Shown here piece by piece: positions 16,315-24,960 of a stretch of 64,000 nucleotides of DNA. The position numbers and the translations under genes are program-made. Under the pieces are notes generated by a model. That model was given only the letters and a program-made list of their open reading frames with translations. It searched no databases and was not told where the DNA came from. Source of the stretch: Gilichinskyi gelida (GTDB lineage: Bacteria; Acidobacteriota; Thermoanaerobaculia; Gp7-AA8); the NCBI GenBank assembly GCA_038040385.1, contig JBBPII010000001.1, forward strand, positions 610,938 to 674,937, written 5' to 3'. Numbering within the stretch: position 1 is the first letter of the stretch; each line of letters opens with the position of its first letter.

Positions 16315-16509
16315 CTACCGCGCCGCCTTCTGAACCTTTCCGGATCGGATGCACCGGGTGCAGACATTGAGGCGCTTGACGCTCTTGCCGATCATCACCC
16401 GAATGCGCTGCAGATTGGGGATCCAGCGCCGGCTGGAGACGTTGTGCGCATGGCTCACCCGGTTTCCGAAAACGGGGGCCTTGCCGCAGACTTCGCACAT
16501 TTTTGCCAT
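16315..16509 (-). CDS. rpmB: 50S ribosomal protein L28
   Basis: A 64-residue large-subunit protein with the L28 signature MCEVCGKAPVFGNRVSHAHN, followed by RRWIPNLQRIRV and NVCTRCIRSGKV. The two CxxC pairs mark the zinc-binding (C+) form. The start ATG has GAGGAG in good position on the minus strand. It is transcribed divergently from the pil operon. A TAGAAT on the minus strand about 45 bases upstream could be its -10 box, but the -35 is poor. Confidence 0.95.
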   Translation of the reverse strand: MAKMCEVCGKAPVFGNRVSHAHNVSSRRWIPNLQRIRVMIGKSVKRLNVCTRCIRSGKVQKAAR

Positions 16510-16597
16510 CGAAAGCTCCTCAAATAACGCGGACGGCCGCGGATTCTAGCATGCCGTGAATCGCGCGTAATCGATTCATAAACCTAAAGCTGTAGAG

Positions 16598-16626
16598 TTG
16601 ACACCGCCAATTAAACGTTGTAATTT
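16598..16626 (+). promoter_or_regulatory. Sigma-70-type promoter for the pil operon
   Basis: TTGACA at 16598-16603, a 17-base spacer, then TAATTT at 16621-16626. The -35 box is a perfect match and the -10 matches five of six bases. It lies 60 bases before the pilM start in an AT-richer gap, so transcription should start near 16633. Confidence 0.72.
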
Positions 16627-16685
16627 CGGTCGACCTTTCCACAACCCGGCGCCAACGAGAAGTCAGTGAGAGGATGGGGTGAGCG

Positions 16686-17744
16686 GTGTTCTTCTCAAAG
16701 AGCAAAAATGTCGTCGGCCTTGATATCGGCTCATCTGCCGTCAAGCTCGTCGAGTTGAAGGAGAAGAAAGGCGGCACGTACCAGCTCGTCAAGCTTGGGA
16801 TCGAGCGCCTCTCTCCGGAAGCGATCGTCGACGGGTCCATCATGGACTCATCGCTGGTGGTCGAGACGATCGGGCGGCTGAACAGCGAAAAAGCCGTCAA
16901 GAATTCCAATTACGCCACCTCCCTTTCCGGCCACTCCGTCATCATCAAAAAGATCACTCTCCCGGCCATGTCGCCCGAGGAGTTGGCGGAGTCGATTCAG
17001 TGGGAAGCCGAGCAGTACATCCCCTTCGACATCAACGACGTCAACCTCGACTACGTCCCCCTCACCCCTCCCGGTACCGGCGACAACATCGACGTCATCC
17101 TGGTCGCCGTGAAGAAGGAAAAGATCAACGACTACACCTCGGTGATCAGCCAGACCGGGAAGATTCCGGTGCTGGTCGACGTCGACGCCTTCGCCCTTCA
17201 GAACGCCTACGAGATGAACTACGAGGTCGAAGAGGGGAAGGTCCTGGCCCTGGTCAACGTCGGCGCCTCGGTCACCAACGTCAACGTCCTCTCCGGCAGC
17301 ACTTCCCTCTTCTGGCGCGACATCACCTTCGGCGGCAACCAGTACACCGACGCCATCCAGCGCGAGCTGAGCCTCTCGTTCGAACAGGCCGAGGAGCTGA
17401 AGAAGGGGAAACCGGTCGGCGACTACACCATCCAGCAGGTCATCCCCATCCTCAACTCCGTGAGCGAGGACTTCGCGGGCGAGCTGCGCAAGACGCTCGA
17501 CTTCTTCACCGCGACCTCCGGCGCCGACCGCGTCGACGAGATCGTCCTCGCCGGCGGCGGTTCCGGTGTGCTGAACCTCGACGCCATCCTGCGCGACAAG
17601 TTCGGCATCCCGGTGGCCGTGATGGATCCGTTCCAGAAGGTCACCGTCGACGAGAAAGAGTTCAACCCCGAGGAGTTGGCCGAGATCGGCCCGAGCATGG
17701 CCATCGCCGTCGGCTTGGCCATTAGGAAGTTGGGGGACGCGTGA
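16686..17744 (+). CDS. pilM: Type IV pilus inner-membrane platform protein PilM
   Basis: A 352-residue cytoplasmic actin-like ATPase that forms rings at the base of the pilus and binds the PilN N-terminus. The phosphate-1 motif VVGLDIGSSAVKLVELKEK is at the N-terminus, the AMSPEELAESIQWEAEQYIP block is diagnostic of PilM, and the adenosine-type IVLAGGGSGVLNLDAIL motif is near residue 285. The GTG start is preceded by GAGGATGGGG. Its stop overlaps pilN (GTGA). It is first of five co-directional pil genes. Confidence 0.95.
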   Translation: MFFSKSKNVVGLDIGSSAVKLVELKEKKGGTYQLVKLGIERLSPEAIVDGSIMDSSLVVETIGRLNSEKAVKNSNYATSLSGHSVIIKKITLPAMSPEELAESIQWEAEQYIPFDINDVNLDYVPLTPPGTGDNIDVILVAVKKEKINDYTSVISQTGKIPVLVDVDAFALQNAYEMNYEVEEGKVLALVNVGASVTNVNVLSGSTSLFWRDITFGGNQYTDAIQRELSLSFEQAEELKKGKPVGDYTIQQVIPILNSVSEDFAGELRKTLDFFTATSGADRVDEIVLAGGGSGVLNLDAILRDKFGIPVAVMDPFQKVTVDEKEFNPEELAEIGPSMAIAVGLAIRKLGDA

Positions 17745-18412
17745 TCAAGATCAACCTAGTGCGGGAAGGGCGGGCCGTCCGGGGGGCCGGAGCGTCTCCC
17801 GGCGTCTCCGCCGCCGCAGCCGCGGGTCCCAGCAACGTCAACAACATCCTCGTCGCCGGCGGCCTGATCCTCGGCATCCTCGTCGGCGCCGGCTGGTGGT
17901 TCCTCCAGAAGCGCACCCTCTCCGAGCGCCAGGACACCGTGGCCAACAAGTCGGTCGAGGCCCAGCGGCTCGAGTCGATCATCAAGGAAGTCGAGGAGTA
18001 TCAGAAGCGCAAGGACAGCCTGCAGAAGCGCATCGATCTCATCAACAACCTCAAGCAGAGCCAAAAGGGGCCGGTGCGCATCATGGATCAGATCAGCAAG
18101 GATCTTCCCGACCTGGTCTGGCTCGACAAGCTCAGCATGAGCGGCGGCTTGATCAGCATCGAGGGGCGCGGGCTCAACCCGAACGCCATCGCCAACTTCG
18201 TGGAAAACATCAAGAGCGATTCGTTCTTCGAGGAGCCGGATCTGAGCTCCATGACCGGCGCGTCCGTCAGCGGTAAGACGCCGGTGTACACCTTTGTCAT
18301 GTCGTTCAAGTTCACGTATGCCCCGAAAGGGGAGGCCGGTGCCGCCGATGCGGCGACCGGTACCGCCGGGACCGGCGGCTCGGCGTCGACGTCGGGAACG
18401 GGTGGGAAGTAG
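17741..18412 (+). CDS. pilN: Type IV pilus assembly protein PilN
   Basis: A 223-residue bitopic protein. The cytoplasmic N-terminus MIKINLVREGR carries the INL motif that docks into PilM. One transmembrane span (ILVAGGLILGILVGAGWWFL) lies at about 33-53. A periplasmic coiled coil follows (LESIIKEVEEYQKRKDSLQK), then the ferredoxin-like PilN fold (VWLDKLSMSGGLISIEGRG). A Gly/Ala/Thr-rich tail of about 30 residues ends the protein. It pairs with PilO to align the inner-membrane platform. Confidence 0.93.
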   Translation: MIKINLVREGRAVRGAGASPGVSAAAAAGPSNVNNILVAGGLILGILVGAGWWFLQKRTLSERQDTVANKSVEAQRLESIIKEVEEYQKRKDSLQKRIDLINNLKQSQKGPVRIMDQISKDLPDLVWLDKLSMSGGLISIEGRGLNPNAIANFVENIKSDSFFEEPDLSSMTGASVSGKTPVYTFVMSFKFTYAPKGEAGAADAATGTAGTGGSASTSGTGGK

Positions 18413-18420
18413 GAGGGCTG

Positions 18421-19035
18421 ATGGCGTCGCTGCTGGAAGGTAAACCCTCATACTACGGACTGCTGATCGGCCTGTTTCTGGCGGGCGGCCTGATCTTCGC
18501 CGCGAACTACTTCTTCATCGCCAAGATCAACGAAGACATCAAAGTCGCTGAGTCGAAGATCGCCGACCTCGACAAGAAAATCGAGCAGGGACGTTCGGCG
18601 CAGCGCAAGCTTCCGCAGTTCCGCGAGGAAGTGCGTCGGCTGGAGCTGGAGCTGGAGAAGCTGCGCCGGATCCTTCCGTCGTCGCGCAACACCGAAGAGA
18701 TCATCAAGAAGGTGAAGTCGCTGGTCGACCAGGGCGACTTCGTCCTGCACAAGATCACGTTCCCGCAGCCGGGAGCGCCGAGCAGCGATCCGTACGTCGA
18801 GTGGCCGATCTCCATCTCCGTCGACGGCCGCTACCACAACCTGGCGATCCTCTTCAATCGGCTCAGCAACTTCTCGCGCATCATCAACGTCGAGCAGATC
18901 TCCATCAATGCGCTGACGCTGCAGACCGATCGGACCATCAGCGCCGACTTCGTCGCCAAGACCTTCATGTACGTGGAGCCGAAGGAGCAGGAGAAGGACG
19001 ACAAGAAGGACGGAAAAGCGGGGCCGGGATCATGA
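18421..19035 (+). CDS. pilO: Type IV pilus assembly protein PilO
   Basis: A 204-residue bitopic protein with one N-terminal span (YYGLLIGLFLAGGLIFAANYFF), a long coiled coil (KVAESKIADLDKKIEQG through LELELEKLRRILPSS) and the periplasmic PilO domain (DPYVEWPISISVDGRYHNLAILFNRLSNFSRIINV). It heterodimerises with PilN and binds PilP. The charged tail is rich in Lys/Glu/Asp. The stop overlaps pilP (ATGA). Confidence 0.93.
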   Translation: MASLLEGKPSYYGLLIGLFLAGGLIFAANYFFIAKINEDIKVAESKIADLDKKIEQGRSAQRKLPQFREEVRRLELELEKLRRILPSSRNTEEIIKKVKSLVDQGDFVLHKITFPQPGAPSSDPYVEWPISISVDGRYHNLAILFNRLSNFSRIINVEQISINALTLQTDRTISADFVAKTFMYVEPKEQEKDDKKDGKAGPGS

Positions 19036-19589
19036 AAGTGAACCGATTCGCGCTCTCCATCCTGATCGTCGCCGCGGCCATGGCCACGCTGTTCGCGCAG
19101 ACGCCGGGCGGGCGGCCGGGCGGGCCGCCCCCGGCATCGACTACGTCGACCACGGCTACGACGGCGACCACCGCCTCCAGCACCGAGCCGAACATGCAGC
19201 AGACGCTGCAGGAGATCCTGGAGGAGCCGGCCTCGGCCGACGCGTACCACTACGACCCGCAAGGACGGCGCGATCCGTTCCAGTCGCTGGTCGGTCCCGC
19301 GCCGAAGCTGCAGCCGGGACAGCGTCCGCCGGGACCGCCGGGGTTCCTCATCGACGAGATCAAGTTGCAGGGCGTCATCAAGACGCGCGCGCAGGGCTTG
19401 CTGGCGATGGTCAACGGTCCCGACAACAAGGGCTACCTGATCCACGTGGGCGACAAAGTTCTCGATGGTGAAGTCATTCGCATCACCCCCTCCTCCGTGG
19501 TGTTCCGGCAGGAGGTCAACGATCCGACTCGGATCGAGCGGTTCCGCGAGGTGGTCAAAGAGCTCGTCCCCGAGAGTCAGAAGAAGTAA
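19032..19589 (+). CDS. pilP: Type IV pilus assembly protein PilP
   Basis: A 185-residue periplasmic adaptor between PilNO and the secretin. The N-terminus MKVNRFALSILIVAAAMATLFAQ is a signal peptide without a convincing lipobox, unlike the classical PilP lipoprotein. A Pro/Thr/Ser-rich linker follows. The hallmark YHYDPQGRRDPFQSL is near residue 75, then the PilP beta domain (IKLQGVIKTRAQGLLAMVN, then KGYLIHVGDKVLDGEVIRI). The ATG is coupled to pilO. Confidence 0.9.
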   Translation: MKVNRFALSILIVAAAMATLFAQTPGGRPGGPPPASTTSTTATTATTASSTEPNMQQTLQEILEEPASADAYHYDPQGRRDPFQSLVGPAPKLQPGQRPPGPPGFLIDEIKLQGVIKTRAQGLLAMVNGPDNKGYLIHVGDKVLDGEVIRITPSSVVFRQEVNDPTRIERFREVVKELVPESQKK

Positions 19590-19628
19590 CCGTGCTGGGA
19601 GTGCAGGCGTGGTGTGGAGGGCTGTGAG

Positions 19629-22175
19629 ATGGTGAGGATGGGAAGTATGACAAGAGCCAACCGAATCCTGCTGATTGCGGGCCTGCTCGTTCTGAGCGTC
19701 GGTCCGACCCAGGCGGGCCTGTTCGGCCGTCGCAAAACGGAGGCGAAGCCCCCGGTCCCCGTTGCCGCCGCCGTCATGACGCTCAACGCCGTCGAGATCG
19801 ACGCGTCAACGTCCCCGCGTCTCATCCTCCGTACCAGCGGCAGCCCCGTCTTCAATTCCTACAGCCCGCAGCCCAGCCAGTTCGTGGTCGATCTCACCGG
19901 CGCCTCCAAGGCCGAATCGCTCACCATTCCCGCCAACCTCCCTGCGTCGGTCGCCTCGGTCGCCGTCGATGAAGTGACGGAGATGGGGACGCGCCTCACC
20001 CGCGTCACCGTCATGCTCAACCAGCAGGCGACCCTGCACGCCTCCGCGGAGGCCAACGCGGTCACCATCAACCTTCCCGCGCCGCTCGTCGCCGACGCGC
20101 AGCCGGCCGCACACGAAGAGCCGATGCCGCTGGTGAGCGTCGTCTCTGCGCCTGCGCCGGAGGTGCAGAACCCCGAACCGATCATCGAGATGGTGAAGGC
20201 CGAAGCGCCGGTCATCGCCGAGCCGATTCCGCTACCGAAGGCCAAGACGCTGAAGAAGATAGAGACCAGCGGCAGCGGTACGTCGATGGAGGTGCAGCTC
20301 GCCTCCGACGGCGACCTCGCCTACAACGCCTTCAAGCTGACCAATCCGGCGCGCGTGGTCATCGACCTCAACGGCGTGAAGGACAAGCTTCCGAAGAACG
20401 TCGTCAACCTCGCCGCCGGCGGCGTGGTCAGGAAGATCCGCGTCGCGCAGTTCAAGAGCTCGCCCGATCCGATCACCCGCGTGGTCCTCGATCTCGATCA
20501 GCCCGCCGACTACCACATCGTCAAAGTCGGCGACCGACTCCAGGTTTCGTTCGGCGAAGCGGCGAAGATCGCCGCCGTCGATGCGCCGAAACTCATCGAG
20601 ACGCCGCCGGCGGCCGCCCACCCCATCGCCGCCGCGACGCCCGCCGATGTCCCGGCGCAGGTGCCGACCATTGCCGAGAACGCTCCGACGTGGAAGATGC
20701 CGGCGCCGGCAGCCGAGAAGAGCGCGCCGGTGGCCACCGCACGCATCAACGCTCAGGCAGCGCAGACGCCGCCGGCGCCCGCGCCGCGGAGAACCGGAAG
20801 GAACCTCAACGCGCAGCCGTCCGCCGCGCCCGCCCCTGCGCCCGAAGACGTCTTCAACGCCGCGGCGAACGACCAGGGGCTGCCGGTCATCGGCTCGACG
20901 CCGCTGCCGGTGACGCCCGCCCTCGGCGGCTCGCTCTCCGGCCGCACGCTGAGCGCCACCGAGAAGGTTTACACCGGCGAGCCGATCTCGCTGAACCTCA
21001 AAGACGCCGACGTCAAGGACGTGCTCCGCACCTTCGCCCAGTTGACGGGTCTCAACATCGCCGTCGACCCGCAGGTGACCGGCTCGGTGACCGTCGATTT
21101 CGCCGACGTGCCGTGGGACCAGGCGCTGGAGATCATCCTCCGGCAGAACGGGCTGGACTACATCCTGGAAGGCAACGTGATGCGCGTGGGCACCATCTCG
21201 CGCCTCGCGGAGGAAGCGAACGCCAGGCGCCGGCTGAACGAAGAGGAGCGGCTGAACGTCCCGACGCAAACCATCGCCTTCAAGCTCTCGTACGCGCGCT
21301 CCGCGGACGTGGCCAACCTTCTGCGCGAGATGGCCTCGCCGCGCGCCCGGATCATCGTCGACGCCCGCACCAACCAGCTCATCATCAGCGAGATCCCCGG
21401 TTACCTGGCCGTGATGCGCAACCTCATCGAGTCGGTGGACATCGCCAACCGGCAGGTGGTCATCGAAGCGCGCATCATCGAGACGACCAAGACCTTCGTC
21501 CAGCAATACGGCTTCAACTGGGGTTTCCGCACCCGCCTCGACCCCTCGCTCGGCACCGGCACGGGCCTGATCTTCCCGAACCGCGTCGACGTGGTGGGAG
21601 GGCCATTCCAGTTCGGGCCGGGCAATTCAGTGCTTTCCTTCTCGCTGACCGACGTCCTCGGCACCTTCACCCTCGACGTGGCGCTCAACGCCCTGGAGTC
21701 TGAAGGTCTGGTCCGCGTCATCTCCGCCCCGCGCGTCATGACGCAGGACAACACCTCGGCGGAAATCCAGAGCGGCTTCCAGATCCCGTACCAGACGCGC
21801 GTGAACTTCACCACCACCGTCGCCTACGTCGACGCGACGCTGCGCTTGACGGTCACGCCGCAGATCACCGAGGCCGGCACGGTGATCATGGATATCCAGG
21901 TGCAGAAGAACGAGCCGGCGCTCGGTCTCGCCATCGAGGGTGGCGCCGGCACTCCGCTGGCCACACGGCAGGCGAGAACGAGGTTGATGGTCCGCGACGG
22001 CGGGACCTCGGTCATCGCCGGCATCTATCAGACCCGAGAGAACAACGCGCACACGCGCCTGCCGTTCCTCGGTCAACTTCCCTTTATCGGCGCGCTGTTC
22101 CGAAACCACAACATCAATAATTCGCACGACGAGTTGCTGATCTTCATCACGCCGCGCATCGTGCGGACTTCGTAG
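19629..22175 (+). CDS. pilQ: Type IV pilus secretin PilQ
   Basis: About 848 residues; ATG 19629 is chosen because GGAGGG sits seven bases upstream, though ATG 19647 is also possible. A signal peptide ends near LSVGPTQA. Two AMIN domains (LRTSGSPVFNSYSPQPSQF, and MEVQLASDGDLAYNAFKLTN) bind peptidoglycan. An Ala/Pro-rich linker leads to the secretin N0 domain (ISLNLKDADVKDVLRTFA), an N1 domain (ARSADVANLLREMASPRA), and the secretin barrel with QVVIEARIIETTKTF and the terminal PFLGQLPFIGALFRNH. It forms the outer-membrane channel through which the pilus exits. Confidence 0.95.
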   Translation: MVRMGSMTRANRILLIAGLLVLSVGPTQAGLFGRRKTEAKPPVPVAAAVMTLNAVEIDASTSPRLILRTSGSPVFNSYSPQPSQFVVDLTGASKAESLTIPANLPASVASVAVDEVTEMGTRLTRVTVMLNQQATLHASAEANAVTINLPAPLVADAQPAAHEEPMPLVSVVSAPAPEVQNPEPIIEMVKAEAPVIAEPIPLPKAKTLKKIETSGSGTSMEVQLASDGDLAYNAFKLTNPARVVIDLNGVKDKLPKNVVNLAAGGVVRKIRVAQFKSSPDPITRVVLDLDQPADYHIVKVGDRLQVSFGEAAKIAAVDAPKLIETPPAAAHPIAAATPADVPAQVPTIAENAPTWKMPAPAAEKSAPVATARINAQAAQTPPAPAPRRTGRNLNAQPSAAPAPAPEDVFNAAANDQGLPVIGSTPLPVTPALGGSLSGRTLSATEKVYTGEPISLNLKDADVKDVLRTFAQLTGLNIAVDPQVTGSVTVDFADVPWDQALEIILRQNGLDYILEGNVMRVGTISRLAEEANARRRLNEEERLNVPTQTIAFKLSYARSADVANLLREMASPRARIIVDARTNQLIISEIPGYLAVMRNLIESVDIANRQVVIEARIIETTKTFVQQYGFNWGFRTRLDPSLGTGTGLIFPNRVDVVGGPFQFGPGNSVLSFSLTDVLGTFTLDVALNALESEGLVRVISAPRVMTQDNTSAEIQSGFQIPYQTRVNFTTTVAYVDATLRLTVTPQITEAGTVIMDIQVQKNEPALGLAIEGGAGTPLATRQARTRLMVRDGGTSVIAGIYQTRENNAHTRLPFLGQLPFIGALFRNHNINNSHDELLIFITPRIVRTS

Positions 22176-22195
22176 ACCGAGAGCTGGAGGGGTGT

Positions 22196-22789
22196 ATGAG
22201 AAAGACGACGAAAATCGTCACAATCATGGTGGGGGGGCTGCTGGCGATCATCTTCGCGGCGTGCAGCGACATCAACCGGCAGAACGGTCCGGTTCAGCTC
22301 ATCGTCACGATCACGCAGAACATTTCCACCATCGACATCGAGACTGGCGCCGCCGGCTGCAACGTCAGCCTCGGCACCGTGAATCTTCGGGCGTTGTTTC
22401 TCCAGGAGAACAGGCCTGGAACCCCCGGAAACCCGGTCGATGATCGCTTCAACGACGTCCTCCTCCGCAGCTACCGCGTGACCTACGTGCGGACCGACGG
22501 CGGTCACCAGGTGCCCGAGCCGTTCGTCCGGACCATCTCCGGAACGCTCAGCGGATCGACCGCCTCCACACTGAACAACTTCCAGGCCTTCCCGCCTGGA
22601 GCGTTCGATCAGGCCCCCTTTGCGGCGCTCCTGCCGCAGAACGGTGGACGTGATCCGGAGACCGGCAAGCCGTTCGTGCAGTTGGACACCATCATCGAAG
22701 TCTTCGGCGAGACACTCGCCGGCGAGCGCGTTTCCGGCATCGCGCGCTCGCCGCTGACGATCTGCTTCAAATGCGGCGGGTGCCGCTAG
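22196..22789 (+). CDS. Hypothetical lipoprotein downstream of pilQ
   Basis: A 197-residue protein not assignable to a family by eye. The N-terminus KIVTIMVGGLLAIIFAACSD is a signal peptide with a lipobox (FAAC). The mature part has beta-rich stretches and three cysteines near the end (ICFKCGGCR). The ATG is preceded by CTGGAGGGG and lies 20 bases after pilQ, so it is likely the sixth gene of the pil operon. An accessory role at the outer membrane beside the secretin or as a pilus-linked surface protein is only suggested by position. Confidence 0.75.
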   Translation: MRKTTKIVTIMVGGLLAIIFAACSDINRQNGPVQLIVTITQNISTIDIETGAAGCNVSLGTVNLRALFLQENRPGTPGNPVDDRFNDVLLRSYRVTYVRTDGGHQVPEPFVRTISGTLSGSTASTLNNFQAFPPGAFDQAPFAALLPQNGGRDPETGKPFVQLDTIIEVFGETLAGERVSGIARSPLTICFKCGGCR

Positions 22790-22804
22790 GGCGGGGGTAA
22801 AGAC

Positions 22805-24874
22805 ATGAAACACGGCAGACAGCGGCTTCTCTTCTTCCTGGCTCTCGCGGCGCTGCTGGCGATCTTCGCCGGCTGTAAAGGCGAGTCGCCCACCGCGCCG
22901 CCAGTAACAGGCACGGGCGGCACCGGCGGCGCCGGCAATCCGCCCGGCGGCGTCACCCCACCCGTCGGCGCGACGCTGGTCTTGACGGTCTCGAACGCCA
23001 ATCCCCTCATCGACTCCGTTTCCACCATTACCGCTACCGTCTCTCTGAACGGCCAGCCCGTGGTCAACGGGACGGCGGTGGAATTCGTCACCAACCTCGG
23101 CATCTTCACCGACACCCAGGACGTCCGCACCATCCGCACCACCACCAACGGCGTGACGACCGCGGTGCTGACCTCGCCCGACGCCGGCGTGGCCACCGTG
23201 AGCGCCACGGTCAACAACGTCACCAGGACCGTGCAGGTCACGTTCAGCGAAACGCCGATTATCCCGGTCCCGCCGTCGACCGCGCCGACCATCAGCAGCG
23301 TTACGCCCAATACCGGACCGCCCACCGGCGGGACGACGATCAACATCAACGGCACCAATTTCCGCACCCCGGTGCGAGTGATCGTCGACGCCGGCCCGGC
23401 CGGAAGCAAGGAAGCGTTCGTGGTGTCGGTCACTCCGACGCAGATCGTCGCCGTGACGCCGTCGATCAACCTCGCGGCGACCCAGACGCAGGCCGCGGCG
23501 ATCACCGTGATCGTCGACGCCGGCAGCGCAACCGAGGCGCGCGTCACCCGCAGCGCCGCGTTCACGTACGTCACGACCAATCTCACCCCGATCTTCCGAG
23601 CCCTCAGTCCCACCAGCGGGCCCATCGAGGGGGGAACGCGCGTGACCATCCTGGGCGACGCCTTCGACGCCGCCGGCGGCGTGCAGGTCTTCTTCGGATC
23701 CGCGCAGGCGCAGATCATCGGCATCAACTTCAACCAGATCATCGTCATGTCGCCAACCGCGCGCGATACAGCGCCCAACGCCTCGGGGCCGGTTACCGGA
23801 CCGGTCGACCTGCGCATCAAGAACATCGCGTCGGGGAAGGAAGTGATCGCGGTCGCCGCCTTCCGCTACACGCCCAAGATGCAGATCACGACGGTGCAGC
23901 CGCTGATCGGGACCGCGCTTGGGGGTACGATCGTCACCATCGACGGCACCGGATTCAACGATCCGCTCGCCGTTTTCTTCGGAGACGTTCTCGCTCAGGT
24001 GCTCAAGGTCACCGGCACGCAAATCCAGGCGCGCACCGGCGCTCTCGCGTCGCCGTGCACGAGCGCCTCCGGCGGAGCGATCACGGTGATGAACACAGAC
24101 AACGGCGATACGGCGATTGCGCCGCCGCTTTTCGCTTTCCAGTACGTTGGAGTGGCACCCACGATTACCGGCGTGACGGTCAACTCGCCACCGGCAGTCC
24201 CGGGAGGCTCGCTCCAGGTTTCGGTCCTCAATCCCGGCGTGGGTCCGCTCGGAACCGCGAATGTGCGCTTTACCATCGGAGCCTCCACGGCCTTCGCCTT
24301 GCCGAATCCGATCTTGGTGGGGACTGGTACGACGGTCTTCACTGTGAATATCCCGACGAACGTCACGTTCCCCACCATCGCTTGCCTGAACACCGGCGTA
24401 GCAGGCACTCAGCTCGGGCCCGTGACATTCCCAATCACGTTCAACAACCTGACGACGACGTGCACCGATACTCTGACTGACGCCGTTACGGTATTTCCGT
24501 CTGGCGCCAACCCCTGCATCACTCCTCCGGTCGCGGCAGTCACATCACCGGTTCCGCCGGCCTGCGCAAATGCCGGCTCCGTCGTCGCCGCGGGCGCGGC
24601 CACAGGAAACGCTACGATCACCATCGCCAACAACGCCCCAGCGACGGGTGGCGGCACGTTGCGGATCACAGGGGTCACGGTCTCCGGAGCGAATGCGTCC
24701 GAGTTCACGGTGGCGCCCCCGCCGACCGTGACTGTTGCTGCGGGCGCCAGCACGAATTTCACAGTGACATTCGATCCGGCGGCCGTAGGCGCCCGGACCG
24801 CCTCCGTAACATTTACGACGAATGACCCGAACAATCCGACATTGACGGTGTGCCTGACGGGCGCCGGTACGTAG
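22805..24874 (+). CDS. IPT/TIG-repeat surface lipoprotein
   Basis: A 689-residue cell-surface protein. LAALLAIFAGCKG gives a signal peptide with a lipobox. A bacterial Ig-like (Big) domain follows (LTVSNANPLIDSVSTITATV). Three IPT/TIG domains are recognisable by their openings: ISSVTPNTGPPTGGTTINI, FRALSPTSGPIEGGTRVTI and ITTVQPLIGTALGGTIVTI. The C-terminal 100 residues resemble an ASH/choice-of-anchor-D Ig-like domain (FTVTFDPAAVGARTASVTF, TNDPNNPTLTVCLTG). It sits 15 bases after the preceding lipoprotein and before a strong terminator, so it closes the extended pil operon. It is probably an adhesin or surface scaffold. Confidence 0.85.
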   Translation: MKHGRQRLLFFLALAALLAIFAGCKGESPTAPPVTGTGGTGGAGNPPGGVTPPVGATLVLTVSNANPLIDSVSTITATVSLNGQPVVNGTAVEFVTNLGIFTDTQDVRTIRTTTNGVTTAVLTSPDAGVATVSATVNNVTRTVQVTFSETPIIPVPPSTAPTISSVTPNTGPPTGGTTININGTNFRTPVRVIVDAGPAGSKEAFVVSVTPTQIVAVTPSINLAATQTQAAAITVIVDAGSATEARVTRSAAFTYVTTNLTPIFRALSPTSGPIEGGTRVTILGDAFDAAGGVQVFFGSAQAQIIGINFNQIIVMSPTARDTAPNASGPVTGPVDLRIKNIASGKEVIAVAAFRYTPKMQITTVQPLIGTALGGTIVTIDGTGFNDPLAVFFGDVLAQVLKVTGTQIQARTGALASPCTSASGGAITVMNTDNGDTAIAPPLFAFQYVGVAPTITGVTVNSPPAVPGGSLQVSVLNPGVGPLGTANVRFTIGASTAFALPNPILVGTGTTVFTVNIPTNVTFPTIACLNTGVAGTQLGPVTFPITFNNLTTTCTDTLTDAVTVFPSGANPCITPPVAAVTSPVPPACANAGSVVAAGAATGNATITIANNAPATGGGTLRITGVTVSGANASEFTVAPPPTVTVAAGASTNFTVTFDPAAVGARTASVTFTTNDPNNPTLTVCLTGAGT

Positions 24875-24906
24875 CGAGACGAAAACACCTCCGTACTCGA
24901 AGCGCG

Positions 24907-24933
24907 CCGCCCCTTCGGGGGCGGTTCGTTTCT
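24907..24933 (+). terminator. Intrinsic terminator ending the pil-lipoprotein operon
   Basis: The perfect seven-base stem CCGCCCC-TTCG-GGGGCGG with a stable UUCG-type tetraloop is followed by TTCGTTTCTGT. It lies 33 bases after the TIG protein stop and upstream of the TPR gene. Confidence 0.72.
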
Positions 24934-24960
24934 GTGCAAGAATCGCGGGTCCAGGGAGAT

